64,000 nt of DNA from an uncultured Nitrospirota bacterium (lineage in GTDB: Bacteria > Nitrospirota > Nitrospiria > Nitrospirales > UBA8639): assembly GCA_937139405.1 (NCBI GenBank), contig CAKZPV010000049.1, forward strand, positions 62,001 to 126,000, read 5' to 3'. Below the pieces are notes generated by a model that was not told the origin of the DNA, did no database searches, and worked only from the letters and a program-made list of their open reading frames with translations. Made by a program: the position numbers and the translations under genes. Position 1 is the stretch's first letter, and each line of letters starts with the position of its first letter. Positions 33,589-43,071 of this stretch are shown here, piece after piece.

Positions 33589-34533
33589 TTACAAGAGACG
33601 AATTTGATTTTTCACGCCGGCCTTGTATTCGATATCAATAATTTTTACTTCCCCTGCAGCGTCAACTTGCATAGGCAGGACATCCAGACCGCGTGGGGCC
33701 GGGCCATCAATGACTTTCCCTGCTTCATCATAAAGACTCAAATGACAAGGGCAGAGAAACACACCCTCAGGATTACTCTTCGTTTTTCGCCACTTGTATC
33801 CACAACCTAAATGGGGACATTTCCCTGAAAATCCAATGTACGGAGAATTGGCTTTATTTACGTGAAGTAACTCGCCTTTATTGTCAAAAAACTTTGCGTC
33901 TTTCCCCCCATACACAGCCTTTTGTACTTCAGGCGTTGCATTGACGATCCAGATATTTTTTTCAATTTGCTGTTCTGGCATAAAGGCTTCTTTGAAACCT
34001 CGAGTAAACTTAAATTGGAAGCCAATATTTTCCTTCTTAATTTTCTTGATATTTCCCACAGAGAACCAGGCATTATCAAAAGGCTTAAACATAGGCTTCA
34101 TCAAGTATTTCAAGACAGGATAGGCGAGAGGCAGGGCAATAAGCGTTCCGATCGCATGAGTCATATTATTAAAAAAGGTTCTTCGGGGCACGCCCTGCTC
34201 GAGACAAGGAAGAGGCACTAAGACTTCACCAGGCTCTACGTGAAGATGATCTTCCAGATGGGCGATTTCTACATCATGAATCGTGACATATTGATCACGA
34301 TCAATAGCCGGAAATTGCCCAAATTCTTCGGGCGAGCACCGAAGAATAATTTCCTCTTCACTTACGACCTGCTGAATTTGCCCTATGGGAATCTGTCGAT
34401 CGACACCCGGAGATCCGCTTTCCTTGACCACCACATGACTAATTTCATGTGACAGGGGGTCAACTATGACCTTTGAAATCTTTCCGACTTCGTGGTCACC
34501 ACATAGGGTTTTTGCCGCGAGCTTAGGTTGCAT
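33589..34533 (-). CDS. Rieske iron-sulfur protein with N-terminal PRC-barrel-like domain
   Basis: A 314-residue protein. Residues 5-85 look like a PRC-barrel-type domain (KISKVIVDPLSHEISHVVVK, RQIPIGQIQQV). A hydrophobic segment (THAIGTLIALPLAYPVLKYL) follows at about 125-145, then a Rieske domain with CPHLGC (Cys239, His241) and CPCH (Cys261, His264), the [2Fe-2S] ligands. Rieske proteins of bc complexes normally have only a short stretch before the anchor, so the N-terminal domain is unusual; it would lie on the cytoplasmic side. It is followed by cytochrome b after 33 bases. Confidence 0.88.
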   Translation of the reverse strand: MQPKLAAKTLCGDHEVGKISKVIVDPLSHEISHVVVKESGSPGVDRQIPIGQIQQVVSEEEIILRCSPEEFGQFPAIDRDQYVTIHDVEIAHLEDHLHVEPGEVLVPLPCLEQGVPRRTFFNNMTHAIGTLIALPLAYPVLKYLMKPMFKPFDNAWFSVGNIKKIKKENIGFQFKFTRGFKEAFMPEQQIEKNIWIVNATPEVQKAVYGGKDAKFFDNKGELLHVNKANSPYIGFSGKCPHLGCGYKWRKTKSNPEGVFLCPCHLSLYDEAGKVIDGPAPRGLDVLPMQVDAAGEVKIIDIEYKAGVKNQIRLL

Positions 34534-34565
34534 GCCTTACACGAATCCTCGTAAATTCAAATGGA

Positions 34566-35375
34566 TTAATACATTTTAATCGGTTTTGGAGTGGTCACTG
34601 ATGTATCTTTTAAAGATGCGAGAAAGGCAACAAGAGCATCAATTTCCTCATCAAACATCAGATCTCGATACTTATCTGGCATTTTCCCCTTCTTGTATTG
34701 CTTATCAAATCCTTCTGCCTTCCATTTCTTGGGATATAATATTTTCTCTTTAAGTTGTTCAGGGGTCATGAGATTGCCAATGTTATCCATTACAGGACCT
34801 CGCTTTTTCCCGCCTGACCCAAATAACTTATGGCAGTTGTAACACTCCTGAAGCTCCCATTGTTCTTTGCCGAGGGCCACAATATCACCAGAGGCAGCAC
34901 CACTTGCTGCGCCCGCCCCTTCAACCACTTCCACCTTTGCCGCACCGCCAAACGAGGCCAACTGCTTAGAAATGGCCTTAGCCCGTTCATTCAAATCTTT
35001 TGCGCGAGCAATAAGCTCATCAGCTTTACCCTGCTCAGTCGCTGCCTTTCGCCTTTTCAGGACTTTCTCAATTTTGCCTGCTTCAATGGTAGGATCGAAC
35101 TGGGGAAGAATAGAGGCTCCGGCTATATACAATCCAGACAGTAGGATATAAAACACCAGTAAGGCTCCGACTGCCTTTACACCCTCCAGCCGCTTCATTG
35201 GAGGAGCATCCAAAAGGATAAACACAAATGTCCCCAACATGGCATAAATAAAAAACATGATCTGGAAAATTTGAGGGAAATGCGTCTGCTGCGCGACCAC
35301 AACCAAGATCACCCCAGTGATGATTCCGATGGTCGTTTTCTTTAGGACATTTTTCGTGAAGCTTTGATTAGCCAT
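34566..35375 (-). CDS. Membrane-bound cytochrome c with coiled-coil linker
   Basis: A 269-residue protein: three hydrophobic helices at the N-terminus, then a charged helical linker (about 95-150, IEKVLKRRKAATEQGKADEL) and a monohaem domain with CYNCH, and Met candidates in KKGKMPDKYRD. It stands between the first bd-like gene and the Rieske gene, which suggests it links quinol oxidation to downstream carriers. Confidence 0.85.
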   Translation of the reverse strand: MANQSFTKNVLKKTTIGIITGVILVVVAQQTHFPQIFQIMFFIYAMLGTFVFILLDAPPMKRLEGVKAVGALLVFYILLSGLYIAGASILPQFDPTIEAGKIEKVLKRRKAATEQGKADELIARAKDLNERAKAISKQLASFGGAAKVEVVEGAGAASGAASGDIVALGKEQWELQECYNCHKLFGSGGKKRGPVMDNIGNLMTPEQLKEKILYPKKWKAEGFDKQYKKGKMPDKYRDLMFDEEIDALVAFLASLKDTSVTTPKPIKMY

Positions 35376-35432
35376 ACGATTCCTTTTCTTCCTATTTACG
35401 CTCTATTTGGCTTCAGCCAGAATAGGCAAATC

Positions 35433-37118
35433 CTAATGTGCTTCAGCCTTTGGACTTGCCGGCTTCAGCGTAACCAGAATAGCAAAACTGACTACAGCGT
35501 AGAACACAACCGTCACTCCGGTAATCCACCAAGCCGAGTAGGACAATGTTGGCGTAAAGGCTTCGGGCGTGAAATCGGGAACCAGATTATAGACATGGAA
35601 ATATTTTCTTGTGAGAGACCGAACCGTTCCCATCAAACCCATCGTCCAAATCGCGCTAAATGCAAGGAAAATTAAGACGAACTGTGAGGCAAAGTCTATT
35701 TTCCCCCAAATGATTGTTCCTTGCTTAATAGCTCGGTTGTACATGATGTAATTGACGATCGTGAGGAACACAAGCGTAAAAGCCGCCGCATTTTTGGCTG
35801 GCATCAAAGCCAATTCTTCGGCCCATTCTGGCAACTCAAGGTCATGTGTCGCCAACCCTTGAGTGGCGACAAATCCATGAGGCGTCATCCAAATGGCATC
35901 AGCCACCACAATCATCAAGAACCCGACTTTGATCATCGTGAAGGCAGAAATTGTAAAGTTTTTGAGACCAGGTACTCGTCCAAGGATTATTGGAGCAAAA
36001 ACAATGGCTGCCAAGTAAATCAATGATTGCCACTCGGGGGGAGGAAACATCTTCCAGGCCACACCCATGACAGCCGGCATAACCAATACTGCCAAGGCTA
36101 CAAACCCTGATATGCGGATTTGCTCCACGCCCTCAATACGCTTGAGACTGAGCCAAATATAATAATTGCTAGCTAAAAAAATCAGACCAATCATCGCACC
36201 CTGCATTTCAAAGAACATCGACAATTGGTCAGCCATCATATAAGGGCAAATCGAGGCATCATAATCACAAAGTTCATAAGCCAGGAGATATCCCATGAAC
36301 GGAAGCAAGAGCAGCGCTCCTACTCCAATCATATTGCCCACGAATCCCATCCAATCATAGTAGGATCGCTCTTCATCGGTTTTCGATCTCATAAACATAT
36401 AGGCCGCGATCAACCCTGCGATGAAACCTCCAAACGTGACATTCCCTACAAGTCTATGAAGATTCAGCGGCATCCAACTAAAATTGGCCATTTTATCCCA
36501 GAGACTAGCCGTTTGAATAAATTCGAGCAACGACACCCCTTCCGCCGCTTTTGCGGGAGTATTCATAAAGGACGTTGGCCCATCAATTACAAAGAGCGTG
36601 ACAGTTCCTACAATATTCAAGAGAATTCCTAAAGCAATATGACGCCCTTTTAAGGGTCCTTTCATAGAATCCCAAGAATAGAAATACGTATAAAGTATGA
36701 TGGTTTCCAGGATAAATAAGAGCGGATAGATGACCGCGAACACAAGGAAAAAATGTTGAATCAACCAAGTTGAAAAGCCTGGATAGGTTCCCAGGAGCAC
36801 GAAGAGGAAAAGGCCACCCGTCAACGCCGTCATACTGTAAAGAATGACCGTGACTTTAATGACTTCCTTTGCCAGTCGATCATACTTTGGGTCGTTATTT
36901 TTATACCCCAACCATTCCGCGACCACTGCAAAGATTGGCGCCCCCAAGATAAACGCGGCAAATAAGATGTGGAGATTGGCAACGACCCAAACTGCCGTAC
37001 GATTTCCTGTATAAGGGAAATCTACTTCAGGAGCAGGAACCTCCTGTCCATACGCTAGGGCTACCCCTCCGATGAGCAAGCCTAAGAGCATCCATATACT
37101 TCTATGTAAGGTTTTCAA
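35433..37118 (-). CDS. Cytochrome bd-like oxidase subunit I (copy 1 of the operon)
   Basis: A 561-residue polytopic protein starting with a cleavable-looking signal (LLGLLIGGVALAYG). It is the paralogue of the 627-residue protein in the same operon: VWVVANLHILFAAFILGAPIF and NLHRLVGNVTFGGFIAGL align with VWIVAQQHLLLAGFVLG and NIHRLIANVVLGGF. No GRQPW motif is seen. A good ribosome binding region lies before the ATG. The presence of two such subunits flanking the bc-type core suggests a composite complex rather than two separate oxidases (inference). Confidence 0.83.
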   Translation of the reverse strand: MKTLHRSIWMLLGLLIGGVALAYGQEVPAPEVDFPYTGNRTAVWVVANLHILFAAFILGAPIFAVVAEWLGYKNNDPKYDRLAKEVIKVTVILYSMTALTGGLFLFVLLGTYPGFSTWLIQHFFLVFAVIYPLLFILETIILYTYFYSWDSMKGPLKGRHIALGILLNIVGTVTLFVIDGPTSFMNTPAKAAEGVSLLEFIQTASLWDKMANFSWMPLNLHRLVGNVTFGGFIAGLIAAYMFMRSKTDEERSYYDWMGFVGNMIGVGALLLLPFMGYLLAYELCDYDASICPYMMADQLSMFFEMQGAMIGLIFLASNYYIWLSLKRIEGVEQIRISGFVALAVLVMPAVMGVAWKMFPPPEWQSLIYLAAIVFAPIILGRVPGLKNFTISAFTMIKVGFLMIVVADAIWMTPHGFVATQGLATHDLELPEWAEELALMPAKNAAAFTLVFLTIVNYIMYNRAIKQGTIIWGKIDFASQFVLIFLAFSAIWTMGLMGTVRSLTRKYFHVYNLVPDFTPEAFTPTLSYSAWWITGVTVVFYAVVSFAILVTLKPASPKAEAH

Positions 37119-37172
37119 GGGTCGTCCCCCTCCTTTATCTTTCTTCTCGTTCCTGGGATAACGTTTTGAGTT

Positions 37173-37733
37173 TTAGTGAGCCGCATCCCCTGCTGGCGCT
37201 TCAGTCGCAGGCGCTTCAGCTGCTGGTGCTTCAGCTGGAGCTGATCCGGCCGTTCCGGCTGCCACCCATTTTTTTGCTGCCACATCATATTCCTTGCCAT
37301 TGAGACCAAACGTTGATTCAAAGGCAATCACCTTCCAAATTTCGTCTTCCGAAAGCTTGCTCTTCCAGGCTTTCATTTTGGTACCTTTAACACCCTCATT
37401 GACCCGCCAAAACCACACGGAATCAGAGTAGAGTTCCATTTGTTCTGCTCGTCGAAAATCCCTCGCACCGGCCTTGACAGGTTTGCCATTTTTACCATGG
37501 CAACTCGCACAATTCACATCAATGTTGTGTTGGCCTGTGTAAATGGCCTTGCCCTCGGCGAGAATATCAGGGTTATTCCAATAACCATCAGGCATATGCT
37601 TATCAGCGTATTCAGCTGGAGCTGGTGGCGGCGGCTTTGGTGGACCTTCTCCCCCACCACATGCAGATAATGACATCCCTATTACTGCTAGCCCAAGCAC
37701 AGTCAAACTTCGAAGATTTCGGTATTCGCTCAT
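37173..37733 (-). CDS. Cytochrome c lipoprotein, first gene of the respiratory operon
   Basis: A 186-residue exported protein with lipobox LSAC, a Pro-rich spacer, one haem c motif (CASCH) and Met candidates in GTKMKAWKS. The C-terminus is a short Ala/Pro/Glu repeat (APAAEAPATEAPAG), also visible as imperfect 15-base repeats in DNA. GAGGGGGGACA just before the ATG is a strong ribosome binding site. It should carry electrons at the outer face of the membrane. Confidence 0.87.
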   Translation of the reverse strand: MSEYRNLRSLTVLGLAVIGMSLSACGGGEGPPKPPPPAPAEYADKHMPDGYWNNPDILAEGKAIYTGQHNIDVNCASCHGKNGKPVKAGARDFRRAEQMELYSDSVWFWRVNEGVKGTKMKAWKSKLSEDEIWKVIAFESTFGLNGKEYDVAAKKWVAAGTAGSAPAEAPAAEAPATEAPAGDAAH

Positions 37734-38060
37734 TGTCCCCCCTCGCGTACGTGATTTCTTGTGTTCTTAATTTTCACCTAATTATTTGATTACTCATTTT
37801 CGAAAAAATTCTCTCACAACTACCAGATTTTCATTGCGAAGCTGGAAAAATCTCCAAACGAAAAAAGACCTGGTTTTCTATCACAGACTTGCAGTAAGCG
37901 TCAATAAAATCTTCCCTTTAATGGACGATCCGGTTCCTCCATAAACGGTCATACTTTTACTAGCCACCTTGTCGAGATGGACCTTGCTTTTTTGATCTTA
38001 GGGGTATTGAAAGAAAGACGAGGCAGAAAAAAGAATTCTGCTGGATGAACCTAACTTAAA
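37734..38060. other. Upstream region of the respiratory operon
   Basis: No gene is seen. The reverse-strand promoter of the eleven-gene operon should lie here, and transcription of the small gene to the right must end here or read through. I find no pair of convincing -35/-10 boxes and no strong hairpin. Confidence 0.35.
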
Positions 38061-38396
38061 TTATGGCTTTTGCCACTTTTTTGCCCAATCTTCCCAGGAA
38101 CGACCAAAAGCCGTATCTTCTCCACTGAATTCTACTTCAGCAATATCCTGGTACAGCACAATAGATGGCTCTGGTTGATTGGCGAGAAACATTTTTATAT
38201 GAGGCTGACGAGCTCCTTCTTGACGATCAAACACATAGCCACTAACTTGCGCTCCTGTTTTGAGATGAATGGTGACATCACCGCGATAATCACAGGCATG
38301 TGCGAGCGCCGCGCACAGGGCAGCCTCAGAATCAGCCTGCAATCGATATCCTTCCCAGGATGACGGATGGCTATTTAAAAGTTTCTGTTCACTCAT
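38061..38396 (-). CDS. Small conserved-looking protein of unknown function
   Basis: A 111-residue soluble protein without signal peptide or membrane segment. It has a central beta-rich part (VTIHLKTGAQVSGYVFDRQ, IVLYQDIAEVEF) that could be a small Sm-like or SH3-like barrel, and a Trp-rich end (SWEDWAKKW). I do not recognise the family. It is downstream of hpnH on the same strand, about 75 bases away, so it may be part of the hopanoid unit. Confidence 0.55.
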   Translation of the reverse strand: MSEQKLLNSHPSSWEGYRLQADSEAALCAALAHACDYRGDVTIHLKTGAQVSGYVFDRQEGARQPHIKMFLANQPEPSIVLYQDIAEVEFSGEDTAFGRSWEDWAKKWQKP

Positions 38397-38470
38397 GACG
38401 CAAGATTTTTCTCGAGTGACTTGTCGAGAATTATTAAACGTGGAATTTTGGCATATTAACTAAGTAAGCT

Positions 38471-39487
38471 CTACACGGCGTTAGGAAAGAGCGTGGCCCT
38501 CACCGTTCCGAAAAATCCACCCCAGGAACCGAACGTATCTTTGACTGCCGAAGCTTCATAGCCACAATGCACCATGCAATCCCTGCATTGCTCATGTCGC
38601 CCAGTACCATAGCGCTCCCATTCCGTCTCTTCCATTAATTCTCTAAAGGTTGGAACGTAGCCTTCCTGCAATAAATAACAAGGACGTTGCCAGCCGAAAA
38701 TATTATAGGTGGGATTCCCCCAGGGCGTACATTCATAGTCCCGTTTTCCCATGAGAAATTCTAAAAACAACGGCGACTGATTGAATTGCCATTTCCGCTT
38801 ACGCTGTGTCAGTAATTGGGAAAACAAGGACCGCGTCCGATCCCGCTTGAGAAAACTTTGCTGATCAGGAGCTTTATCATAACTATAACCCGGTGAAATC
38901 ATCATCCCTTCAACACCCAGCTCCATCATTTCATCAAAAAATCGGCGAACTCGAGCAGGCTCAGCATCGTCAAAAAGGGTCGTATTCGTCGTGACCCGAA
39001 ACCCTTTCGCCAATGCTATTCGAATCGCTTTGACTGCCACATCATAGACTCCGTCACGACACACTGCATGGTCATGCTCTTCTTTGAGACCATCCATGTG
39101 AATGCTGAATGTCAGATATTTTGATGGAACATAATCTTGAATTTTCCGCTCGAGGAGAATGGCATTAGTACACAAATAGACGTATTTTTTTCGCTTCACC
39201 AGACCCTCAACAATCGCTGGCATTTCGGGGTGAATGAGTGGCTCCCCACCTGGGATACTCACAATAGGAGCCCCGCATTCATCGGTAGCCGCCCAACATT
39301 GTTCCGGCGTCAAGCGTCGGTTCAAAATATGGTCTGGATATTGGATTTTCCCACAACCCGCGCATTCCAAGTTACAGCGGAATAGGGGTTCTAGCATCAG
39401 CACCAATGGATAGCGCTTGATGCCTCGAAAGTGTTTCGACAACGCATATTGCGATACCGTATACATTTGTGAAATAGGTACAGCCAT
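38471..39487 (-). CDS. hpnH: Radical SAM adenosylhopane synthase HpnH
   Basis: A 338-residue radical SAM enzyme joining the 5'-deoxyadenosyl group to diploptene, the first step of extended hopanoid side-chain synthesis. The cluster motif is CNLECAGC (residues about 38-45), followed by GGEPL and the SPASM-like end region CRDCMVHCGYEAS. The start region MAVPISQMYTVSQYALSK and the length match HpnH. GGGGGTG upstream is the ribosome binding site. HpnG, which acts on its product, lies in the same cluster. Confidence 0.93.
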   Translation of the reverse strand: MAVPISQMYTVSQYALSKHFRGIKRYPLVLMLEPLFRCNLECAGCGKIQYPDHILNRRLTPEQCWAATDECGAPIVSIPGGEPLIHPEMPAIVEGLVKRKKYVYLCTNAILLERKIQDYVPSKYLTFSIHMDGLKEEHDHAVCRDGVYDVAVKAIRIALAKGFRVTTNTTLFDDAEPARVRRFFDEMMELGVEGMMISPGYSYDKAPDQQSFLKRDRTRSLFSQLLTQRKRKWQFNQSPLFLEFLMGKRDYECTPWGNPTYNIFGWQRPCYLLQEGYVPTFRELMEETEWERYGTGRHEQCRDCMVHCGYEASAVKDTFGSWGGFFGTVRATLFPNAV

Positions 39488-39620
39488 TTCTCATTCACCC
39501 CCAAAAATCAAGTCCAACGCTCTTCTTTCAATGCAGGAAACTCTATGCTTTATGATACCACACCTTCTGAAACCATTTAGAAATTTCATGGGGATTTTCA
39601 ATCTAACGAAAGTACTGGCT

Positions 39621-39696
39621 GGAGGCGCCGAGCGGGGTCGAACCGCTGAATCGCAGTTTTGCAGACTGCTCCCTTAACCACTTGGGTACGGCGCCT
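39621..39696 (-). tRNA. tRNA-Cys (GCA)
   Basis: The reverse strand gives acceptor GGCGCCG/CGGCGCC, anticodon stem GCAGT/ACTGC with loop CTGCAAA (anticodon GCA, Cys), a T arm with GGTTCGACCC, and encoded CCA. It lies between ispG and hpnH. Confidence 0.95.
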
Positions 39697-39779
39697 TCAT
39701 TATCCATTATACGGAGTTGTTTTTCTTCTACACAACCAGGGTCAACTTAAATCTGATACCTAAAGAAACGCAAGAACAA

Positions 39780-40964
39780 TTACTTGAGAGGCAACACGGG
39801 GATTTCACGTGAGGAAGACCCTGTGGAGGCTAACGATAAATCTTTAAGCGGGAGTGTTGGGGAAAGCGACGGCGCAACCGAATCACCTGAACTTTCGGCA
39901 TCTTGCTCTTTGGCTAGGGCTTCTACTTCTTCGATTAACGTGTCCATCAGTTCCTCTGAAGGCACACGCTTATAAAGCTTACCCTTTTTAAAGACAATGC
40001 CTACTCCTTCACCACCGGCAATGCCAATATCCGCTTCCTTGCCTTCGCCAATACCATTGACCACGCAACCTAAGACCGAAACGGTGATGGGATTTTTAAT
40101 GTGGCTCAGACGATGCTCTAATTCATTCGCCATCTTCACGACATCGATTTCTACCCGGCCACAGGTTGGACAAGCAATTACATTCACTCCACGGTGACGA
40201 AGCTCAAGTGATTTCAATATCTCAAATCCCACTTTGACTTCTTCTACGGGATCAGCTGCCAACGACACACGTAAGGTGTCACCTATACCCTGGGATAGCA
40301 ACCACCCCAATCCTATCGCAGATTTGACGGCACCGGTCGCCGCCGTTCCTGCCTCTGTAATACCAATATGCAAGGGAGCATTGGATTGCTGGGCAAAGAG
40401 CCAATAGGCATCAATGGCCATATGCACATCGGATGCTTTCAACGACACTTTCATGTTCATAAATCCCACGTCTTCTAAGGCATGAACGGCATTTAGGGCA
40501 GACTCGGCGAGGGCTTCAGCTGTGGGATATCCATATTTATCTAACAACGGCTTTTCAAGGGAACCACCATTCACCCCTACTCTGAGAGGAATACCATAGT
40601 CATTGACCGCTTTAATCACCTCTTCCGTCTTCCACCAAGGCCCAATATTTCCTGGATTAATGCGGACACAGTCCACCACCTCAGCTGCCTTAAGAGCTAA
40701 ACGATGATCAAAATGAATATCAGCGATGAGCGGCACAGTCATCTGGGATTTAATTTTCGGAAGCGCATTCACTGCCTCCATATCGGGAACGGCCACTCGA
40801 ATAAGCTCACACCCTGCCTCTTCCAGTCGATGAATCTGCTCCAAGGACCCTACGACATCACTGGGGTGTGGAATGGTCATAGATTGGACGGAAATTGGCG
40901 CGTCTCCGCCAAGTTTGACCCGCCCCACCTGAATTTGGCGAGTTTTTCGTCGAGTGATATGCAT
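39780..40964 (-). CDS. ispG: 4-hydroxy-3-methylbut-2-enyl diphosphate synthase (flavodoxin/ferredoxin)
   Basis: A 394-residue enzyme of the MEP isoprenoid pathway that converts MEcPP to HMBPP with a [4Fe-4S] cluster. The TIM-barrel half has PISVQSMT and PLIADIHFDHRLAL; the cluster half has CPTCGR and VLGCVVNGIGEG, which supply the cysteine ligands. The last 30 residues (Ser/Pro-rich) are an extension beyond the E. coli form. It starts ten bases after dxs, so the two MEP genes form one unit feeding hopanoid synthesis. Confidence 0.95.
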   Translation of the reverse strand: MHITRRKTRQIQVGRVKLGGDAPISVQSMTIPHPSDVVGSLEQIHRLEEAGCELIRVAVPDMEAVNALPKIKSQMTVPLIADIHFDHRLALKAAEVVDCVRINPGNIGPWWKTEEVIKAVNDYGIPLRVGVNGGSLEKPLLDKYGYPTAEALAESALNAVHALEDVGFMNMKVSLKASDVHMAIDAYWLFAQQSNAPLHIGITEAGTAATGAVKSAIGLGWLLSQGIGDTLRVSLAADPVEEVKVGFEILKSLELRHRGVNVIACPTCGRVEIDVVKMANELEHRLSHIKNPITVSVLGCVVNGIGEGKEADIGIAGGEGVGIVFKKGKLYKRVPSEELMDTLIEEVEALAKEQDAESSGDSVAPSLSPTLPLKDLSLASTGSSSREIPVLPLK

Positions 40965-40973
40965 AGGACAATA

Positions 40974-42869
40974 CTAACGTAGAATGGCTTGGAACGAAAC
41001 CCGATCATATAGGGCTTTAGTCTGATCGTAAATACCATCAGCCGTCAGCCCATATTTTTCGCGGAGCAAATCTTGTGGACCTTGTTCAATGTACCAATCG
41101 GGTAATCCTATAACCTTGGTGGGAAGATCCCAACATTCTTCTTCGGAGAGAAATTCCAAAACCGCTGAACCAAAACCGCCCATTCGGCAACCTTCTTCCA
41201 CCGTTACCAAACATTTTACCTTCTTGGCCACGTCACGAATAAGCATTTTATCAAGGGGTTTCACAAAACGTGCATTCACTACAGCCACAGAAACACCCTC
41301 TTCTTGCAGGAGCGCTGCGGCTTTCATCGCTTCCGATACGGTGACTCCAATAGCCAGAATCGCCACATCCGTTCCTTCAGACAACAACTCCCCTTCCCCG
41401 ATTTCTAGGGGAATAGGCTCCTGATCTAGTGGGACCCCTAAGCTACTTGCTCGTGGATAGCGTACGGCGCTCGGCCCATCATGGACTAAGCCGGTCTGTA
41501 CCATGTGCTGACATTCATTCTCATCTTTCGGTGCCATAATCACTATATTTGGCACATGACGAAGATACGCAAAGTCAAAGGCGCCATGATGAGTGGTTCC
41601 ATCTTCTGCTACCAACCCACCTCGATCTATACAAAACAATACGGGAAGATTTTGAGTCGCCACATCATGGACAACTTGATCGTATGCCCGTTGAAGAAAC
41701 GTCGAATACATGCAAATCACCGGCCTCATGTTTTCTGCTGCAAGACCGGCTGCATATGTCACAGCATGCTGTTCAGCGATACCCACATCAATCAATCGAG
41801 TGGGAAATTCTTTTTGAAAGTTTGATAATCCTGTCCCTTCGCACATAGCGGCGGTGATAGCAACCACGCGCTTATCTTTTCTAGCTTGCCGACTCAGAGT
41901 ATTCGCAGCGATGGAACTGTAAGAAGGAAGTCCAGCTTTTTTCGCTGCCTCTCCTGTTTTGCTGTCAAAAGGCGAACAGGCATGAAACCACACCGGGTTG
42001 CTCATAGCAGGTTCGAAGCCCAGCCCTTTCTTCGTAATAACATGTAGGAGCGTTGGGCCTTTGAGTTTCAACACATTATCCAATGTTGGTAATAAATGTT
42101 CAAAATTATGCCCGTCAATCGGGCCGACATACCGAAAACCCAATTCTTCAAATAACAGCCCTGGAAGAAGAAAGCCTTTCGCTAATTCCTCCGCTCGCAT
42201 TGCCATTCGCTTCACATTCTCACCAATTTGCGGAATCGTGTTTAACAACTGAGAGGTTTCCTCGCGAAACCTGGTATAAAACTCGCCCGTAAAGGTCCGA
42301 TTCAGATAAGCCGAGATAGCTCCAACATTTCTGGAAATGGACATTTGATTATCATTCAAAATCACCACAAAGTCGCGACCCATATCCCCGGCATGTTGCA
42401 ATCCTTCCAATGTCATCCCAGAGGTCAACGCCCCATCACCCAACACACACACAACCTTTTGAGATCCTTGCAATTGTTCTCGGGCCTCAACAAATCCCAC
42501 CGCTGCAGAAACTCCTGTCCCGGCATGTCCGGCATTGAAGGTGTCATACAGACTTTCTTCCCGCTTACAAAATCCACTCATTCCCCCAAACTGCCGAAGG
42601 GTATGAAATTGTTCGCGTCGCCCCGTTAGCAATTTGTGAGTATAAGCCTGGTTACTCGTGTCCCAAATGATTTTATCCTGAGGGGTATTCAACAAATAAT
42701 GTAAGGCGACCGTAAGTTCGACAACCCCAAGATTTGACGCTAAATGCCCGCCCACGCCGGAGATAACCTCAATAATTAGTTCGCGTATTTCTTGACAGAG
42801 CTCAGGAAATTGTTCAGGAGAAAGCTTCTTTAAATCCGTGGGATTTTCAATCCTTTTCAATAAGGACAT
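40974..42869 (-). CDS. dxs: 1-deoxy-D-xylulose-5-phosphate synthase
   Basis: A 631-residue thiamine-diphosphate transketolase-type enzyme, the first step of the MEP pathway (pyruvate + glyceraldehyde 3-phosphate). The ThDP motif GDGALTSGMTLEGL...ILNDNQMSIS and the central GIAEQHAVTYAAGLA are visible, as is DRGGLVAEDGTTHHG. Length fits the family. It is immediately upstream of ispG. A possible promoter is noted separately. Confidence 0.96.
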   Translation of the reverse strand: MSLLKRIENPTDLKKLSPEQFPELCQEIRELIIEVISGVGGHLASNLGVVELTVALHYLLNTPQDKIIWDTSNQAYTHKLLTGRREQFHTLRQFGGMSGFCKREESLYDTFNAGHAGTGVSAAVGFVEAREQLQGSQKVVCVLGDGALTSGMTLEGLQHAGDMGRDFVVILNDNQMSISRNVGAISAYLNRTFTGEFYTRFREETSQLLNTIPQIGENVKRMAMRAEELAKGFLLPGLLFEELGFRYVGPIDGHNFEHLLPTLDNVLKLKGPTLLHVITKKGLGFEPAMSNPVWFHACSPFDSKTGEAAKKAGLPSYSSIAANTLSRQARKDKRVVAITAAMCEGTGLSNFQKEFPTRLIDVGIAEQHAVTYAAGLAAENMRPVICMYSTFLQRAYDQVVHDVATQNLPVLFCIDRGGLVAEDGTTHHGAFDFAYLRHVPNIVIMAPKDENECQHMVQTGLVHDGPSAVRYPRASSLGVPLDQEPIPLEIGEGELLSEGTDVAILAIGVTVSEAMKAAALLQEEGVSVAVVNARFVKPLDKMLIRDVAKKVKCLVTVEEGCRMGGFGSAVLEFLSEEECWDLPTKVIGLPDWYIEQGPQDLLREKYGLTADGIYDQTKALYDRVSFQAILR

Positions 42870-42947
42870 AGGACAACCTTTCTAAAAATATTCAGAACTT
42901 TTTCGGGGAAAAATAGAGAGAACTCGTACGCCTACACACTTCCAAAA

Positions 42948-42976
42948 ATTTTCCCATAGCTACTGTACACTGTCAA
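42948..42976 (-). promoter_or_regulatory. Possible sigma-70-type promoter before dxs
   Basis: The reverse strand shows TTGACA (42976-42971), a perfect -35 match. After 17 bases comes GAAAAT, a four-of-six match to the -10 box. The rightmost base is about 107 bases before the dxs start. This is only a sequence match. Confidence 0.3.
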
Positions 42977-43071
42977 GCTGCAGTCTTTTCTATTCCAAAG
43001 TAAGTCTGAACCAAAGTTCATGAATATCTATGCGCACATAACTCTTGACCGTCTGGGAAAACACCCAATGA

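Noticed and set aside
37193-37245. Imperfect 15-base repeats
   Set aside because: They simply encode the Ala/Pro/Glu-rich tail of a cytochrome c lipoprotein and need no separate explanation.
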